Origin: JAHEJX01 sp041605955
GTDB lineage: Bacteria > Actinomycetota > Acidimicrobiia > Spongiisociales > UBA5794
Length of the DNA stretch: 9,662 bases
Direction: 5' to 3'
Assembly: GCA_041605955.1 (NCBI GenBank)
Contig: JBFIXI010000104.1
Location: forward strand, 1-9,662
Position numbers and translations under genes: made by a program. Below, piece after piece: positions 1 to 5,115 of this stretch (its first letter is position 1; each line of letters starts with the position of its first letter). The notes under the pieces were generated by a model. The model searched no databases, had not been told where the DNA came from, and saw only the letters and a list, made by a program, of their open reading frames with translations.

Positions 1-341
1 AGCAGCGGGCACGAGAAGAAGGCATCGCCGTCGTTCATCTCGCCGTTGCCGTCGACATCGACCCACCAGCGTCCGCCGAGATAGCCCGGATCGCCCGGTC
101 CGTAGTCGGTTGCCAAGGTTCCACCGGGTCCCTCACCGGGCCGCAGCTCCTGGAAGGGCCCGCGCATCGGCAGGTTGGGCCCGACGATGGACTCGAAGAA
201 GAGCCCCTGGCTCTCCACGTAGACCGTGACCCGGACCCGGTCACCGTCCTCGTTGCGGGGCGGGGGCCCGCCCGCCATGGCCGGGGCCGCCGTTGCCAGC
301 AGCATCAGCCCGGCTGCAGCCAGAATCACGATTCGGCGCAT
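1..341 (-). CDS. Secreted protein with EF-hand-like loop (3' end beyond window)
   Basis: Starts at ATG 341 and runs off the left edge, so only the first 113 residues are seen. An AGGAGG ribosome site 6 nt upstream fixes the start. Residues 1-23 form a clear signal peptide: RR, then a hydrophobic stretch ending APAMA, with cleavage before GGPPP. The mature part is rich in Gly, Pro and acidic residues. Residues 95-106 read DVDGNGEMNDGD, which fits the calcium loop of an EF-hand or dockerin-type site (acidic or Asn at 1, 3, 5 and 12, Gly at 6), preceded by GGRWW. I recognise no family. The protein is exported and may bind calcium (inference). The frame stays open upstream to the GTG at 710, so an automatic caller could fuse it to the preceding gene. 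The ribosome site, the signal peptide and the AT-richer spacer argue against that. Confidence 0.72.
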   Translation of the reverse strand, partial: MRRIVILAAAGLMLLATAAPAMAGGPPPRNEDGDRVRVTVYVESQGLFFESIVGPNLPMRGPFQELRPGEGPGGTLATDYGPGDPGYLGGRWWVDVDGNGEMNDGDAFFSCPL

Positions 342-347
342 TTGTAT

Positions 348-353
348 CCTCCT
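348..353 (-). promoter_or_regulatory. Strong Shine-Dalgarno AGGAGG deciding the ATG 341 start
   Basis: The minus strand reads AGGAGG, then a 6-nt spacer ATACAA, then ATG. This is the best ribosome site in the left part of the window. It supports an independent start at 341, although the reading frame is open further upstream. Confidence 0.75.
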
Positions 354-429
354 CACGATCGATGTGATCCGACCATGGCACCGTATGGCATCACGGCCGT
401 GAGGTGGCATGAACAAAGTGTGAAGCCGC

Positions 430-443
430 TTAACAATCGTTAA
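430..443. promoter_or_regulatory. Inverted repeat TTAAC-N4-GTTAA, candidate operator
   Basis: TTAACAATCGTTAA is a perfect 5-bp inverted repeat with a 4-bp centre. It lies in an AT-rich patch about 90-100 bp upstream of ATG 341 and overlaps the TAA (442-440) that ends the neighbouring small gene in its corrected frame. The shape fits a helix-turn-helix dimer site for the secreted-protein gene. No U-tract follows, so a terminator is less likely. A chance palindrome is possible. Confidence 0.3.
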
Positions 444-710
444 TCGAAGTCGGCCGCTGAGGGCCCCGCGCTCCGGTCGGTCTGGGGCGCTCCCGTCATC
501 TTGCCCCCGACGAGCTTGCTCTGAAACTCTCTCCTCGACGACGTGCTCCATTGCCGGGTGGTAGATCGTTTCGAGCAAGCCGAGGCTGGAGCCGCGGAAC
601 CTGGGCTTGGTCTTGTAGTAGACCAATTCTCGATCGCCCGCCCACACGGCAAAGCGATGCAGTCCGTAAGCCAGCCCGGCCAGCGCCACCGTCGCCAGCA
701 GCCAGCCCAC
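440..710 (-). pseudogene. Small single-pass membrane protein, apparently frameshifted
   Basis: Begins at GTG 710, directly after the TAA of the VOC gene (TAAGTG), so it is probably translationally coupled. Residues 2-24 form a membrane segment (GWLLATVALAGLAYGLHRFA...). A cytoplasmic part follows with YYKTKPRFRG, SLGLLETIYHPAMEHVVEE, and GC-rich third positions to residue 60. After that, codon use in this frame deteriorates and no stop occurs before the next gene. The neighbouring frame has good codon use and ends at TAA 442-440. Removing one base in the GA-rich run at 527-536 joins the halves into 89 residues ending PSAADFD. I read this as a single-base insertion, either a real mutation or a sequence error. 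It resembles small actinobacterial membrane proteins of unknown function. The alternative is an unshifted ORF running into the next gene. Confidence 0.55.
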
Positions 711-1094
711 TTATGCGGTCCCGGCCTCGAGCGGGTGGCCGCAGCAGAACTGATTGCCCTCGGGGTCCGCATAGATGTTCCACACGAATCCGGGAACTTC
801 GTGGCGCGCCACGAGGGAGCCGCCCAGCCCCTCCACGGTTGCGGTCAACGCAACCAGGTCCTCGTGGTAGCCGTCGAGGTGGAGCTTGTTCTTCCCCGCG
901 GTGGGATCGGGCACCTTTTGGAAAGCCAACTTGAACGCTCCGTCCCGCTGGGCGACCAGCCAGATGAAGTCGCCGTGGTCGTGCAGTATCTCGACACCCA
1001 GAAGGGTGGTCCAGAAACCCGCCAGTCGGGCCGGATCGTCGCAATCGAAGACGACGGTTCTGATGTCGGGTGGCGACGCGGCCGCGGGCTCCAT
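711..1094 (-). CDS. VOC-superfamily (glyoxalase-like) protein
   Basis: 127 residues, a single glyoxalase-like unit of the Glyoxalase_6 type. Visible hallmarks are the first strand and helix with DCDDPARLAGFW (residues 17-28), LLGVE, the central KNKLHLDGYHEDL (68-80) where this subfamily usually has H-L-D, and the final strand with YADPEGNQFCCGHPL (108-122). VOC proteins pair beta-alpha-beta-beta-beta modules into a cup that binds a metal and small substrates, so this one probably works as a homodimer. The substrate cannot be told from sequence. ATG 1094 is preceded by TAACGT with a 6-nt gap, a leaderless arrangement. The 3' end abuts the small membrane-protein gene. It could be an enzyme or a sequestering resistance protein. 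Confidence 0.85.
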   Translation of the reverse strand: MEPAAASPPDIRTVVFDCDDPARLAGFWTTLLGVEILHDHGDFIWLVAQRDGAFKLAFQKVPDPTAGKNKLHLDGYHEDLVALTATVEGLGGSLVARHEVPGFVWNIYADPEGNQFCCGHPLEAGTA

Positions 1095-1100
1095 ATCGCA

Positions 1101-1106
1101 ACGTTA
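1101..1106 (-). promoter_or_regulatory. Leaderless-type -10 (TAACGT) of VOC gene
   Basis: The minus strand reads TAACGT, 6 nt, ATG. The TAnnnT hexamer at this distance puts the transcription start at or next to the start codon. No good -35 is seen. The same arrangement recurs before several genes in the window. Confidence 0.4.
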
Positions 1107-1123
1107 CCTGGGCGGGGAACCCA

Positions 1124-1774
1124 CTATCTCGATGCGCGGCGCCGGGTGAGCGCCAGGAGCCCTACCCCGGCCGTCAACAATGCCAGGCCGACCAGCACGC
1201 CGCCGCGACCCGGGGCTCCGGTTCGAGGAAGGGTGGCGCCGGCCCCGGTCTGCCACGAGGCGGGCGAGGTGGGGAATGCGACGGTCGCAGCCAAGACAGA
1301 CCCGCCGGCCGTGTCCACGAAACCCCCGGTCCACACCGCAGCGCCGCCGACTTCGGCGGCTTGGGCGACCGACGATCTGGGGTGGTCGGGTGAGCCCCAC
1401 TCGACGTAGGAGACGATTGCCGCCGGGTCCTCGAACTCACTGTTCAGGTAGAGCCCGAGCTCACCGTCATCGGCGCCGATGGGGACACCGATCGCAGCCA
1501 AGTCGACCGTAACCGATTCTCCGGGAGCCAACATGGCGGCACCGGCGATCGGCGCATATACGGGAAAGCTGCACACGATCACGCCGTTGGGATCCACGGC
1601 GGCGGTACCGTGATTGGTGACCTGAATGGTCCGTGCGCCGAAGTCGACCTCGGTGATGGCGAAGGTCTCCCCCTCCACGGCGCGAGCTGGAGATGAGATC
1701 ATCCCCAGCAGGGCGGCCATCATGATCGCTGTCACCGGCCAGCGCCGGAGACGCCGCGAATCCGTTACTGGCAT
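1124..1774 (-). CDS. Secreted lamin-tail-like protein with LPRTG wall-sorting signal
   Basis: 216 residues from ATG 1774, chosen because GGAGG lies 4 nt upstream. A longer version from GTG 1831 would overlap the ferritin-like gene by GTGA and put 19 polar residues before the signal peptide. Residues 1-32 are an export signal (RRLRRW, a hydrophobic core, then SSPARA before VEGE). The middle (about 38-170) is beta-rich, with ITEVDFGARTIQVTNHG and, near 108-135, LYLNSEFEDPAAIVSYVEWG, typical of lamin-tail (LTD)-like extracellular domains. The C-terminus has LPRTG (182-186), a hydrophobic helix (about 190-210) and RRR, a sortase substrate tail. It is therefore probably attached to the cell wall. 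No sortase gene is in the window. It is likely co-transcribed with the upstream ferritin-like gene. Confidence 0.8.
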   Translation of the reverse strand: MPVTDSRRLRRWPVTAIMMAALLGMISSPARAVEGETFAITEVDFGARTIQVTNHGTAAVDPNGVIVCSFPVYAPIAGAAMLAPGESVTVDLAAIGVPIGADDGELGLYLNSEFEDPAAIVSYVEWGSPDHPRSSVAQAAEVGGAAVWTGGFVDTAGGSVLAATVAFPTSPASWQTGAGATLPRTGAPGRGGVLVGLALLTAGVGLLALTRRRASR

Positions 1775-1778
1775 CGAG

Positions 1779-1783
1779 CCTCC
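1779..1783 (-). promoter_or_regulatory. Shine-Dalgarno GGAGG deciding the ATG 1774 start
   Basis: The minus strand reads TTGGAGG, a 4-nt spacer, then ATG. This start places the signal peptide close to the N-terminus and is preferred over GTG 1831. Confidence 0.6.
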
Positions 1784-1827
1784 AATCAAAGCGTTGCCGA
1801 GGGGTACGGGCCGCTGTTCGGAATGGT

Positions 1828-2892
1828 TCACGTCAACAGGTTCGCCATGGTGGCGACGACGGGTTCGAGCGCGGGGTGGAGCTGCGCCACTGTAGCGCTG
1901 AGCCCGTAGAGCTCGGTGTGGGGGTCGGCAGTGTCGAACTCGTAGATCTCGAATGTGGGGGCGGCCACCATGTCGTTGCCGAGCGGCAGCGTCACCAGGT
2001 GGTGGGCGACCGGAGACAGCACTGCGGTCATGAGCGTGTACAGCCGGCCGATCGCCGTTTGCCGATCAGTATCCGGCTCGAAGATGCTGTGAAAGACCAG
2101 ATACAGATATCGGTAAGCCGCATTGAAGAGATCCGCCACCGGCTGCACCTCGGGCGGAAAGTCGTCACGACGGGGGTTGGTGGGCAGCGGCGCAACCTCT
2201 CCGAGCGGCGCCTCGCCGCGGGCGATGCGCAAGAACTTGTAGTAATGGGTCAGTTCCTGGTGCAGCGGGTCCGCCCACTTGTGGTCGGACACCCCCTCCC
2301 CTTGGTGGATGATGATGTGAATCGCCTCGTCGGCGCTGGCGATGTCGTCGATGAGGCCGAGGCCGCCGCTGTCCTCCGCGTCGAACTTCACCGGGGCGTA
2401 GAAGCTGTGGTCGGCCATCTGCCGCTCGGCCTGAGGGTTGGCAAAGATGTCCTCGGCCGTGGCCACCGTAGCGAGGCCCTTCTCGATGGCGTGATAGAAC
2501 TGGCCCAGGCTTTCGTAGGTGTCATCGTCGGGCAGCTCGGTGTGGGTTTCCGGCTGCTCTATGACGAGGAATAGCTCCTCCACCTGCTGCGGAGAGCACG
2601 GTTTCAGGTTCAGTTGAAGTGGTGGCCGATGGTGAGGAAGCTCGCTGGGGTACCGCGGCATCAGCCTGGTCGAAGAGAAATCGGGGTCTCCTCCAATAGC
2701 GAGCAGCAGATTCGTGGCGAGCGCAGCGTGGAGCATCTCCTCGGCGACCACGCTTCGGATCAGCAGCGCTGCTTCAGACGACTGGTCTGCGATCGAGTAC
2801 ATCGCGTAGAGGTACGGCGGGACCGTGGACAACTCCACCGCGATTGCCAGCTCGAGGTGGTCTCGCAGCTGCTGGGAGGTCGTTATCGGCAT
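1828..2892 (-). CDS. Ferritin-like protein of the VioB/RebD C-terminal type
   Basis: 354 residues. The N-terminal 220 or so match the 'ferritin-like' domain found in VioB and RebD (iminophenylpyruvate/chromopyrrolate-type synthases) and in many stand-alone proteins. The first helix has AIAVELSTVPPYLYAMYSI (residues 16-34) with Glu20. The second has VVAEEMLHAALATNLLLAI (48-66) with an E-x-x-H iron-ligand pattern (Glu52, His55). Later helices carry FYHAIEKGL (132-140), DEAIHIIIHQGEG (188-200) and ELTHYYKFLRI (213-223). These acidic/His positions are consistent with a di-iron four-helix core. The C-terminal 110 residues are helical with LYLVFHSIF. The long N-terminal part of VioB is missing and there are no violacein or rebeccamycin genes nearby, so the substrate is unknown. 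The stop codon overlaps a possible GTG start of the next gene. Confidence 0.82.
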   Translation of the reverse strand: MPITTSQQLRDHLELAIAVELSTVPPYLYAMYSIADQSSEAALLIRSVVAEEMLHAALATNLLLAIGGDPDFSSTRLMPRYPSELPHHRPPLQLNLKPCSPQQVEELFLVIEQPETHTELPDDDTYESLGQFYHAIEKGLATVATAEDIFANPQAERQMADHSFYAPVKFDAEDSGGLGLIDDIASADEAIHIIIHQGEGVSDHKWADPLHQELTHYYKFLRIARGEAPLGEVAPLPTNPRRDDFPPEVQPVADLFNAAYRYLYLVFHSIFEPDTDRQTAIGRLYTLMTAVLSPVAHHLVTLPLGNDMVAAPTFEIYEFDTADPHTELYGLSATVAQLHPALEPVVATMANLLT

Positions 2893-3007
2893 CGCATTTC
2901 GACCAAATCTCCCCCCCTTTTCCGCCGTCTTTATTACAGCTGGGAGGGTAACGCGGCCGCGCCCATGAGGGCAGCCCGGCGCCGGCCGTGCCCGCAGGTA
3001 TTAGTCA

Positions 3008-3036
3008 TCGACACAAATAGTGGTTACGCATATACT
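3008..3036 (+). promoter_or_regulatory. SigA-type promoter of the DNPGQG-repeat protein
   Basis: TCGACA (3008-3013) is one base from TTGACA. It is followed by a 17-bp spacer and TATACT (3031-3036), one base from TATAAT. Transcription should begin near 3043, leaving a leader of about 15 nt with GGTGGGG before ATG 3058. This is the most canonical promoter in the window. The rest of the divergent gap 2893-3007 shows a C-rich run and no clear promoter for the ferritin-like gene. Confidence 0.65.
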
Positions 3037-3057
3037 TTCGGTGACAGGTGGGGACGT

Positions 3058-3693
3058 ATGAAGCGATCTACATTGATACCGTTGCTCGCCCTGATCGCCG
3101 CTATGGCGCTCGGAGGTAATGCCGCGGCCAACGAGGCGGAGGCGGAGCCGCAGGTCAAGATGCCGGCACCTCTCGTTGTGGTTGACGAAGAGGCCGGCAC
3201 GGTGACGATTGCACTTCCGATCGAGGGCGAGCTGCCCGAATGCGATGACGCCGCGCTGCCGGAGGACGACGAGAACGGGAAGTTCGGGCCTGGAGAGTGC
3301 CTCACACTGACTCTCGAGCATCCCAGCGGCCGGACCCACCGCGGCGCAGTGGTATCTACCGTCGCCAAGGAGCTCCATCCCTCCATGCTCGAGAGCGTCA
3401 AGAAGGGCGAGATCATGCGGTGGGTCGCCAAGGGTGGTGGCGGAGGCGTGAATGGCTCCGCTACTCAACCGCCGGCCGATCCCGGCAGTTCCGGATCCAC
3501 CGGTTCGGTCGACGATCCCGGATCCGGCTCCAGCGGCAAGTCTCCCAATGAAGACAATCCGGGCCAGGGCAACAATCCCGGCCAGGGCGACAATCCCGGC
3601 CAGGGCGACAATCCGGGCCAGGGCGACAATCCCGGCCAGGGCAATGGCCGCAACCAGGACAACCCCGGCAAGGGTAAGGGTCGCAACCGCTGA
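3058..3693 (+). CDS. Secreted acidic protein with DNPGQG-repeat tail
   Basis: 211 residues from ATG 3058. The frame is open further upstream, but the promoter ends near 3043 and the signal peptide starts here. Residues 1-23 are the export signal (MKRSTLIPLLALIAAMALGG, then NAAA). Residues 24-125 form a small acidic domain with LVVVDEEAGTVTIALPI, a C..(about 20)..C pair (ECDDAALPEDDE... and PGECLTLTLEHPSG) that could form a disulfide, and a basic/helical stretch ELHPSMLESVKKGEIMRW. From about 126 the chain is low-complexity Gly/Ser/Pro, then five exact DNPGQG or NNPGQG units and a basic GRNQDNPGKGKGRNR end. I do not recognise the domain. There is no membrane anchor or sorting motif, so it is probably released or held loosely at the surface by its flexible charged tail. 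Confidence 0.75.
   Translation: MKRSTLIPLLALIAAMALGGNAAANEAEAEPQVKMPAPLVVVDEEAGTVTIALPIEGELPECDDAALPEDDENGKFGPGECLTLTLEHPSGRTHRGAVVSTVAKELHPSMLESVKKGEIMRWVAKGGGGGVNGSATQPPADPGSSGSTGSVDDPGSGSSGKSPNEDNPGQGNNPGQGDNPGQGDNPGQGDNPGQGNGRNQDNPGKGKGRNR
3553..3642 (+). repeat. Five tandem 18-bp repeats coding (D/N)NPGQG
   Basis: Five in-frame copies of the unit GACAATCCSGGCCAGGGC. Copies differ only in AAC versus GAC at the first codon and CCC versus CCG at the Pro codon. A degenerate sixth and seventh unit (NGRNQD, NPGKGK) follow. Near-identity at DNA level indicates recent expansion, and the copy number may vary between strains. Confidence 0.9.
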
Positions 3694-3720
3694 GAGGACC
3701 GCCGCTACCGCGCCAGAGCG

Positions 3721-4059
3721 TCAGCGCCGATGCTCGTTGATCTGTACCGGTGATCCGTTGGGGTCACGCAGCAGCAGTGATCTCCCAAACGCTTCGTCCT
3801 GGATCCCTCTCTCGATCGCCACGCCGATCCGTTTGAGCCGTTGCAGCACGTCGTCGAGCGGCTCGGTGGCAATCAGCGACAGCTCCACGCCGGATCCGGT
3901 CCTCTTCTCGGCGGCGTAGTGGACGGCAAGCGTGGCCCCGGCCACCGTGAAGGTGGTCCACATGTCAGACGTATATCCGGGCCCGACTCCGAGCACCTTG
4001 CCATACCAGTCGATCGTGGCTTCCATGTCGGGCGTGTAGACGATCGGCTGCAGCCTCAT
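3721..4059 (-). CDS. VOC-superfamily protein in operon with RHH regulator
   Basis: 112 residues, one glyoxalase-fold unit. The start is MRLQPIVYTPDMEATIDWYGKVLGV-like: a first strand, then the helix typical of VOC proteins with WYGKVLG. Then come WTTFTVAGATLAVHY (34-48), a central VELSLIATEPLDDVLQRLKRIGV and a final RDPNGSPVQINEH with the D-P-x-G turn and a terminal Glu. A classic metal site is not complete at the first position, so it may bind rather than catalyse. ATG 4059 overlaps the stop of the upstream RHH gene (ATGA), which implies coupled translation and a fixed ratio of the two products. Its stop is 27 bp from the stop of the convergent repeat protein. It could supply the signal sensed by the regulator, or detoxify a compound it responds to (inference). 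Confidence 0.82.
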   Translation of the reverse strand: MRLQPIVYTPDMEATIDWYGKVLGVGPGYTSDMWTTFTVAGATLAVHYAAEKRTGSGVELSLIATEPLDDVLQRLKRIGVAIERGIQDEAFGRSLLLRDPNGSPVQINEHRR

Positions 4060-4220
4060 GCGGTCTCCTTCTCTTCGAGCGGGGCGCCGTCTTCGAGGTG
4101 AGCGACGAGAATCGCGGCAACGAAGTCGGACAGGCGCATTCCGGCTTCGATGGCGGCGTGTTTGATCCGCTTTATCAGCTCCTCGTCGAGATACAGGTTG
4201 AACTGCTTCTTGTCGGTCAC
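4056..4220 (-). CDS. Ribbon-helix-helix (RHH/CopG-like) regulator
   Basis: 54 residues from GTG 4220. The order is typical of RHH DNA-binding proteins: a short N-terminal strand (KKQFNLYLDEEL, residues 4-15) that would pair with a partner and enter the DNA major groove, a helix IKRIKHAAIEAG (16-27), a turn MRLSD, and a second helix FVAAILVAHLE (33-43). A short acidic tail follows. Dimers of this fold bind short repeated sites. Three CTAGA repeats at 8-bp spacing lie just upstream of its own start, covering the predicted -10, so autorepression is likely. It overlaps the VOC gene by 4 bp. It resembles an antitoxin in size and arrangement, but the partner is not a known toxin family. No other in-frame start fits better. 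Confidence 0.75.
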   Translation of the reverse strand: MTDKKQFNLYLDEELIKRIKHAAIEAGMRLSDFVAAILVAHLEDGAPLEEKETA

Positions 4221-4224
4221 CCTC

Positions 4225-4246
4225 TCTAGATTACTAGAAAACTAGA
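4225..4246. promoter_or_regulatory. Triple CTAGA 8-bp direct repeat, probable RHH operator
   Basis: CTAGA occurs at 4226, 4234 and 4242, exactly 8 bp apart. The first copy lies in the palindrome TCTAGA. On the minus strand the units read TCTAGT, TCTAGT, TCTAGA. RHH repressors such as MetJ bind tandem 8-bp boxes, so the spacing fits. The array lies between the RHH gene and the divergent DDAH gene and overlaps the RHH -10. Binding and its effect on DDAH are inference. Confidence 0.6.
4228..4233 (-). promoter_or_regulatory. Leaderless-type -10 (TAATCT) of the RHH-VOC operon
   Basis: The minus strand reads TAATCT, 7 nt, GTG. TAnnnT at this distance predicts a transcript starting at or beside the GTG. 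The hexamer lies inside the CTAGA array, so a protein bound there would block the polymerase. Confidence 0.45.
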
Positions 4247-4261
4247 ACAGGTGCCGAGGGC

Positions 4262-4267
4262 TAGGGT
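4262..4267 (+). promoter_or_regulatory. Leaderless-type -10 (TAGGGT) of the DDAH gene
   Basis: TAGGGT, 7 nt, ATG 4275. It supports ATG 4275 over GTG 4251 as the start. The -35 position would fall in the third CTAGA repeat and has no TTGACA match, so the operator could also affect this promoter. AGGAG also lies 2 nt from the ATG, too close for an ordinary ribosome site. Confidence 0.4.
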
Positions 4268-4274
4268 AGGAGCG

Positions 4275-5036
4275 ATGATCGTGGCCTTGACCCGTCCAAC
4301 GGGCCCGGAGCTGAACGAGTGTGAGCTCACGCACCTGGGGCGCGTCGCCATCGATGTGGAGCGCGCGGCCGCCCAACACGATGAGTATCTCGAGGCGCTC
4401 CGCTCCTTGGACGTCCAGGTGGTCGAGCTTCCCCGGCTGGCGACACACCCCGACGCGGTGTTTGTGGAGGACACCGCGCTCGTCCTCGATGAGATAGCGG
4501 TCTTGCTTCGCCCCGGCACGCCTTCACGGCTCGGCGAAGTGGCATCGGTGGCGTCCGTGCTTGCCCACTATCGCGATTGCGTCACTATGGAAGCTCCGGC
4601 GACTCTCGACGGTGGGGATGTGATCGTCTTCGGCAAGCAGATCCTGGTGGGAGAGTCGAGTCGCACCAACGACGAGGGTATCCGTGCCCTGGCCGACCTG
4701 GTGGCGCCATTCGGCTACCGGGTCATCGGGCTGCCGATCTACGATGTGCTCCACCTCAAGTCGGCCGCCACGGTGGTCGACAGTGAAACGTTGATCTACT
4801 ACCCCCGGCGGGTGGATCTCAGCTTCCTCGGTGCCAAGCTGCTGGAGGCGCACCCGAGTGAACCGCAGGGAGCCAACGTGGTCCGGATAGGCGAGACGCT
4901 GCTGGCCGATGCCTCGGCGCCTTTGACGCTGGCAACCCTCCGGCAGCACTGCGACCAACTCATCGCCCTCGACGTTGGAGAGTTCGCCAAGGCCGAAGGC
5001 GCCATCAGCTGCAAGGGGATCCTGTTCTCCGCCTAG
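4275..5036 (+). CDS. Dimethylarginine dimethylaminohydrolase (DDAH)
   Basis: 253 residues, close to the 254 of the Pseudomonas aeruginosa enzyme. DDAH hydrolyses N-omega-methylated arginines to citrulline and methylamine or dimethylamine in the cytoplasm. It belongs to the guanidine-modifying (amidinotransferase/deiminase) pentein fold. Visible family marks are IVALTRP at the start, FVEDTALVL with acidic residues at 65-66, LDGGDV (111-116), the catalytic His160 in VLHLKSAATVV, and the catalytic Cys246 in AISCKGIL near the C-terminus. All key positions are present, so it should be active. Dimethylarginine versus a related guanidino substrate is not certain from sequence. ATG 4275 is used; a GTG at 4251 would add eight residues not typical of the family. 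It is divergent from the RHH-VOC operon and shares its regulatory gap. Confidence 0.88.
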   Translation: MIVALTRPTGPELNECELTHLGRVAIDVERAAAQHDEYLEALRSLDVQVVELPRLATHPDAVFVEDTALVLDEIAVLLRPGTPSRLGEVASVASVLAHYRDCVTMEAPATLDGGDVIVFGKQILVGESSRTNDEGIRALADLVAPFGYRVIGLPIYDVLHLKSAATVVDSETLIYYPRRVDLSFLGAKLLEAHPSEPQGANVVRIGETLLADASAPLTLATLRQHCDQLIALDVGEFAKAEGAISCKGILFSA

Positions 5037-5115
5037 CGGGACCCGAGATTCCCCTACCGCGCATTGGGGGCTCCCCCCTATGGCGCCCGCGTCTGCGGTG
5101 GACCACGATGGCCAC

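Noticed and set aside
496..1101. Minus-strand 201-residue frame overlapping the VOC gene and the small membrane protein
   Set aside because: Arg/Gly-rich composition with poor codon use; it is the shadow of two recognisable genes in another frame.
543..1409. Long plus-strand frame of 288 residues
   Set aside because: Antisense to the VOC, small membrane and LPRTG genes; no recognisable motifs, typical high-GC shadow.
1876..2574. Plus-strand frame of 232 residues antisense to the ferritin-like gene
   Set aside because: Composition mirrors the opposite strand and shows no domain; the ferritin-like gene has clear family motifs.
2614..3057. N-terminal extension of the repeat-protein frame into the ferritin-like gene
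   Set aside because: The promoter at 3008-3036 and the signal peptide at ATG 3058 show the gene starts at 3058.
3716..3735. GAGCGTC/GATGCTC hairpin between the two convergent genes as a terminator
   Set aside because: Stem is only 7 bp with a G-U pair, overlaps the VOC stop, and has no U-tract; too weak to call.
4056..4059. RHH-VOC pair as a classical toxin-antitoxin system
   Set aside because: The size and overlap fit, but the partner is a VOC fold, not a known toxin family, so I do not annotate it as one.
5066..5078. GGGGG-CT-CCCCC inverted repeat before the NTF2-like gene
   Set aside because: Loop would be too small and no U-tract follows; likely a chance G/C run.
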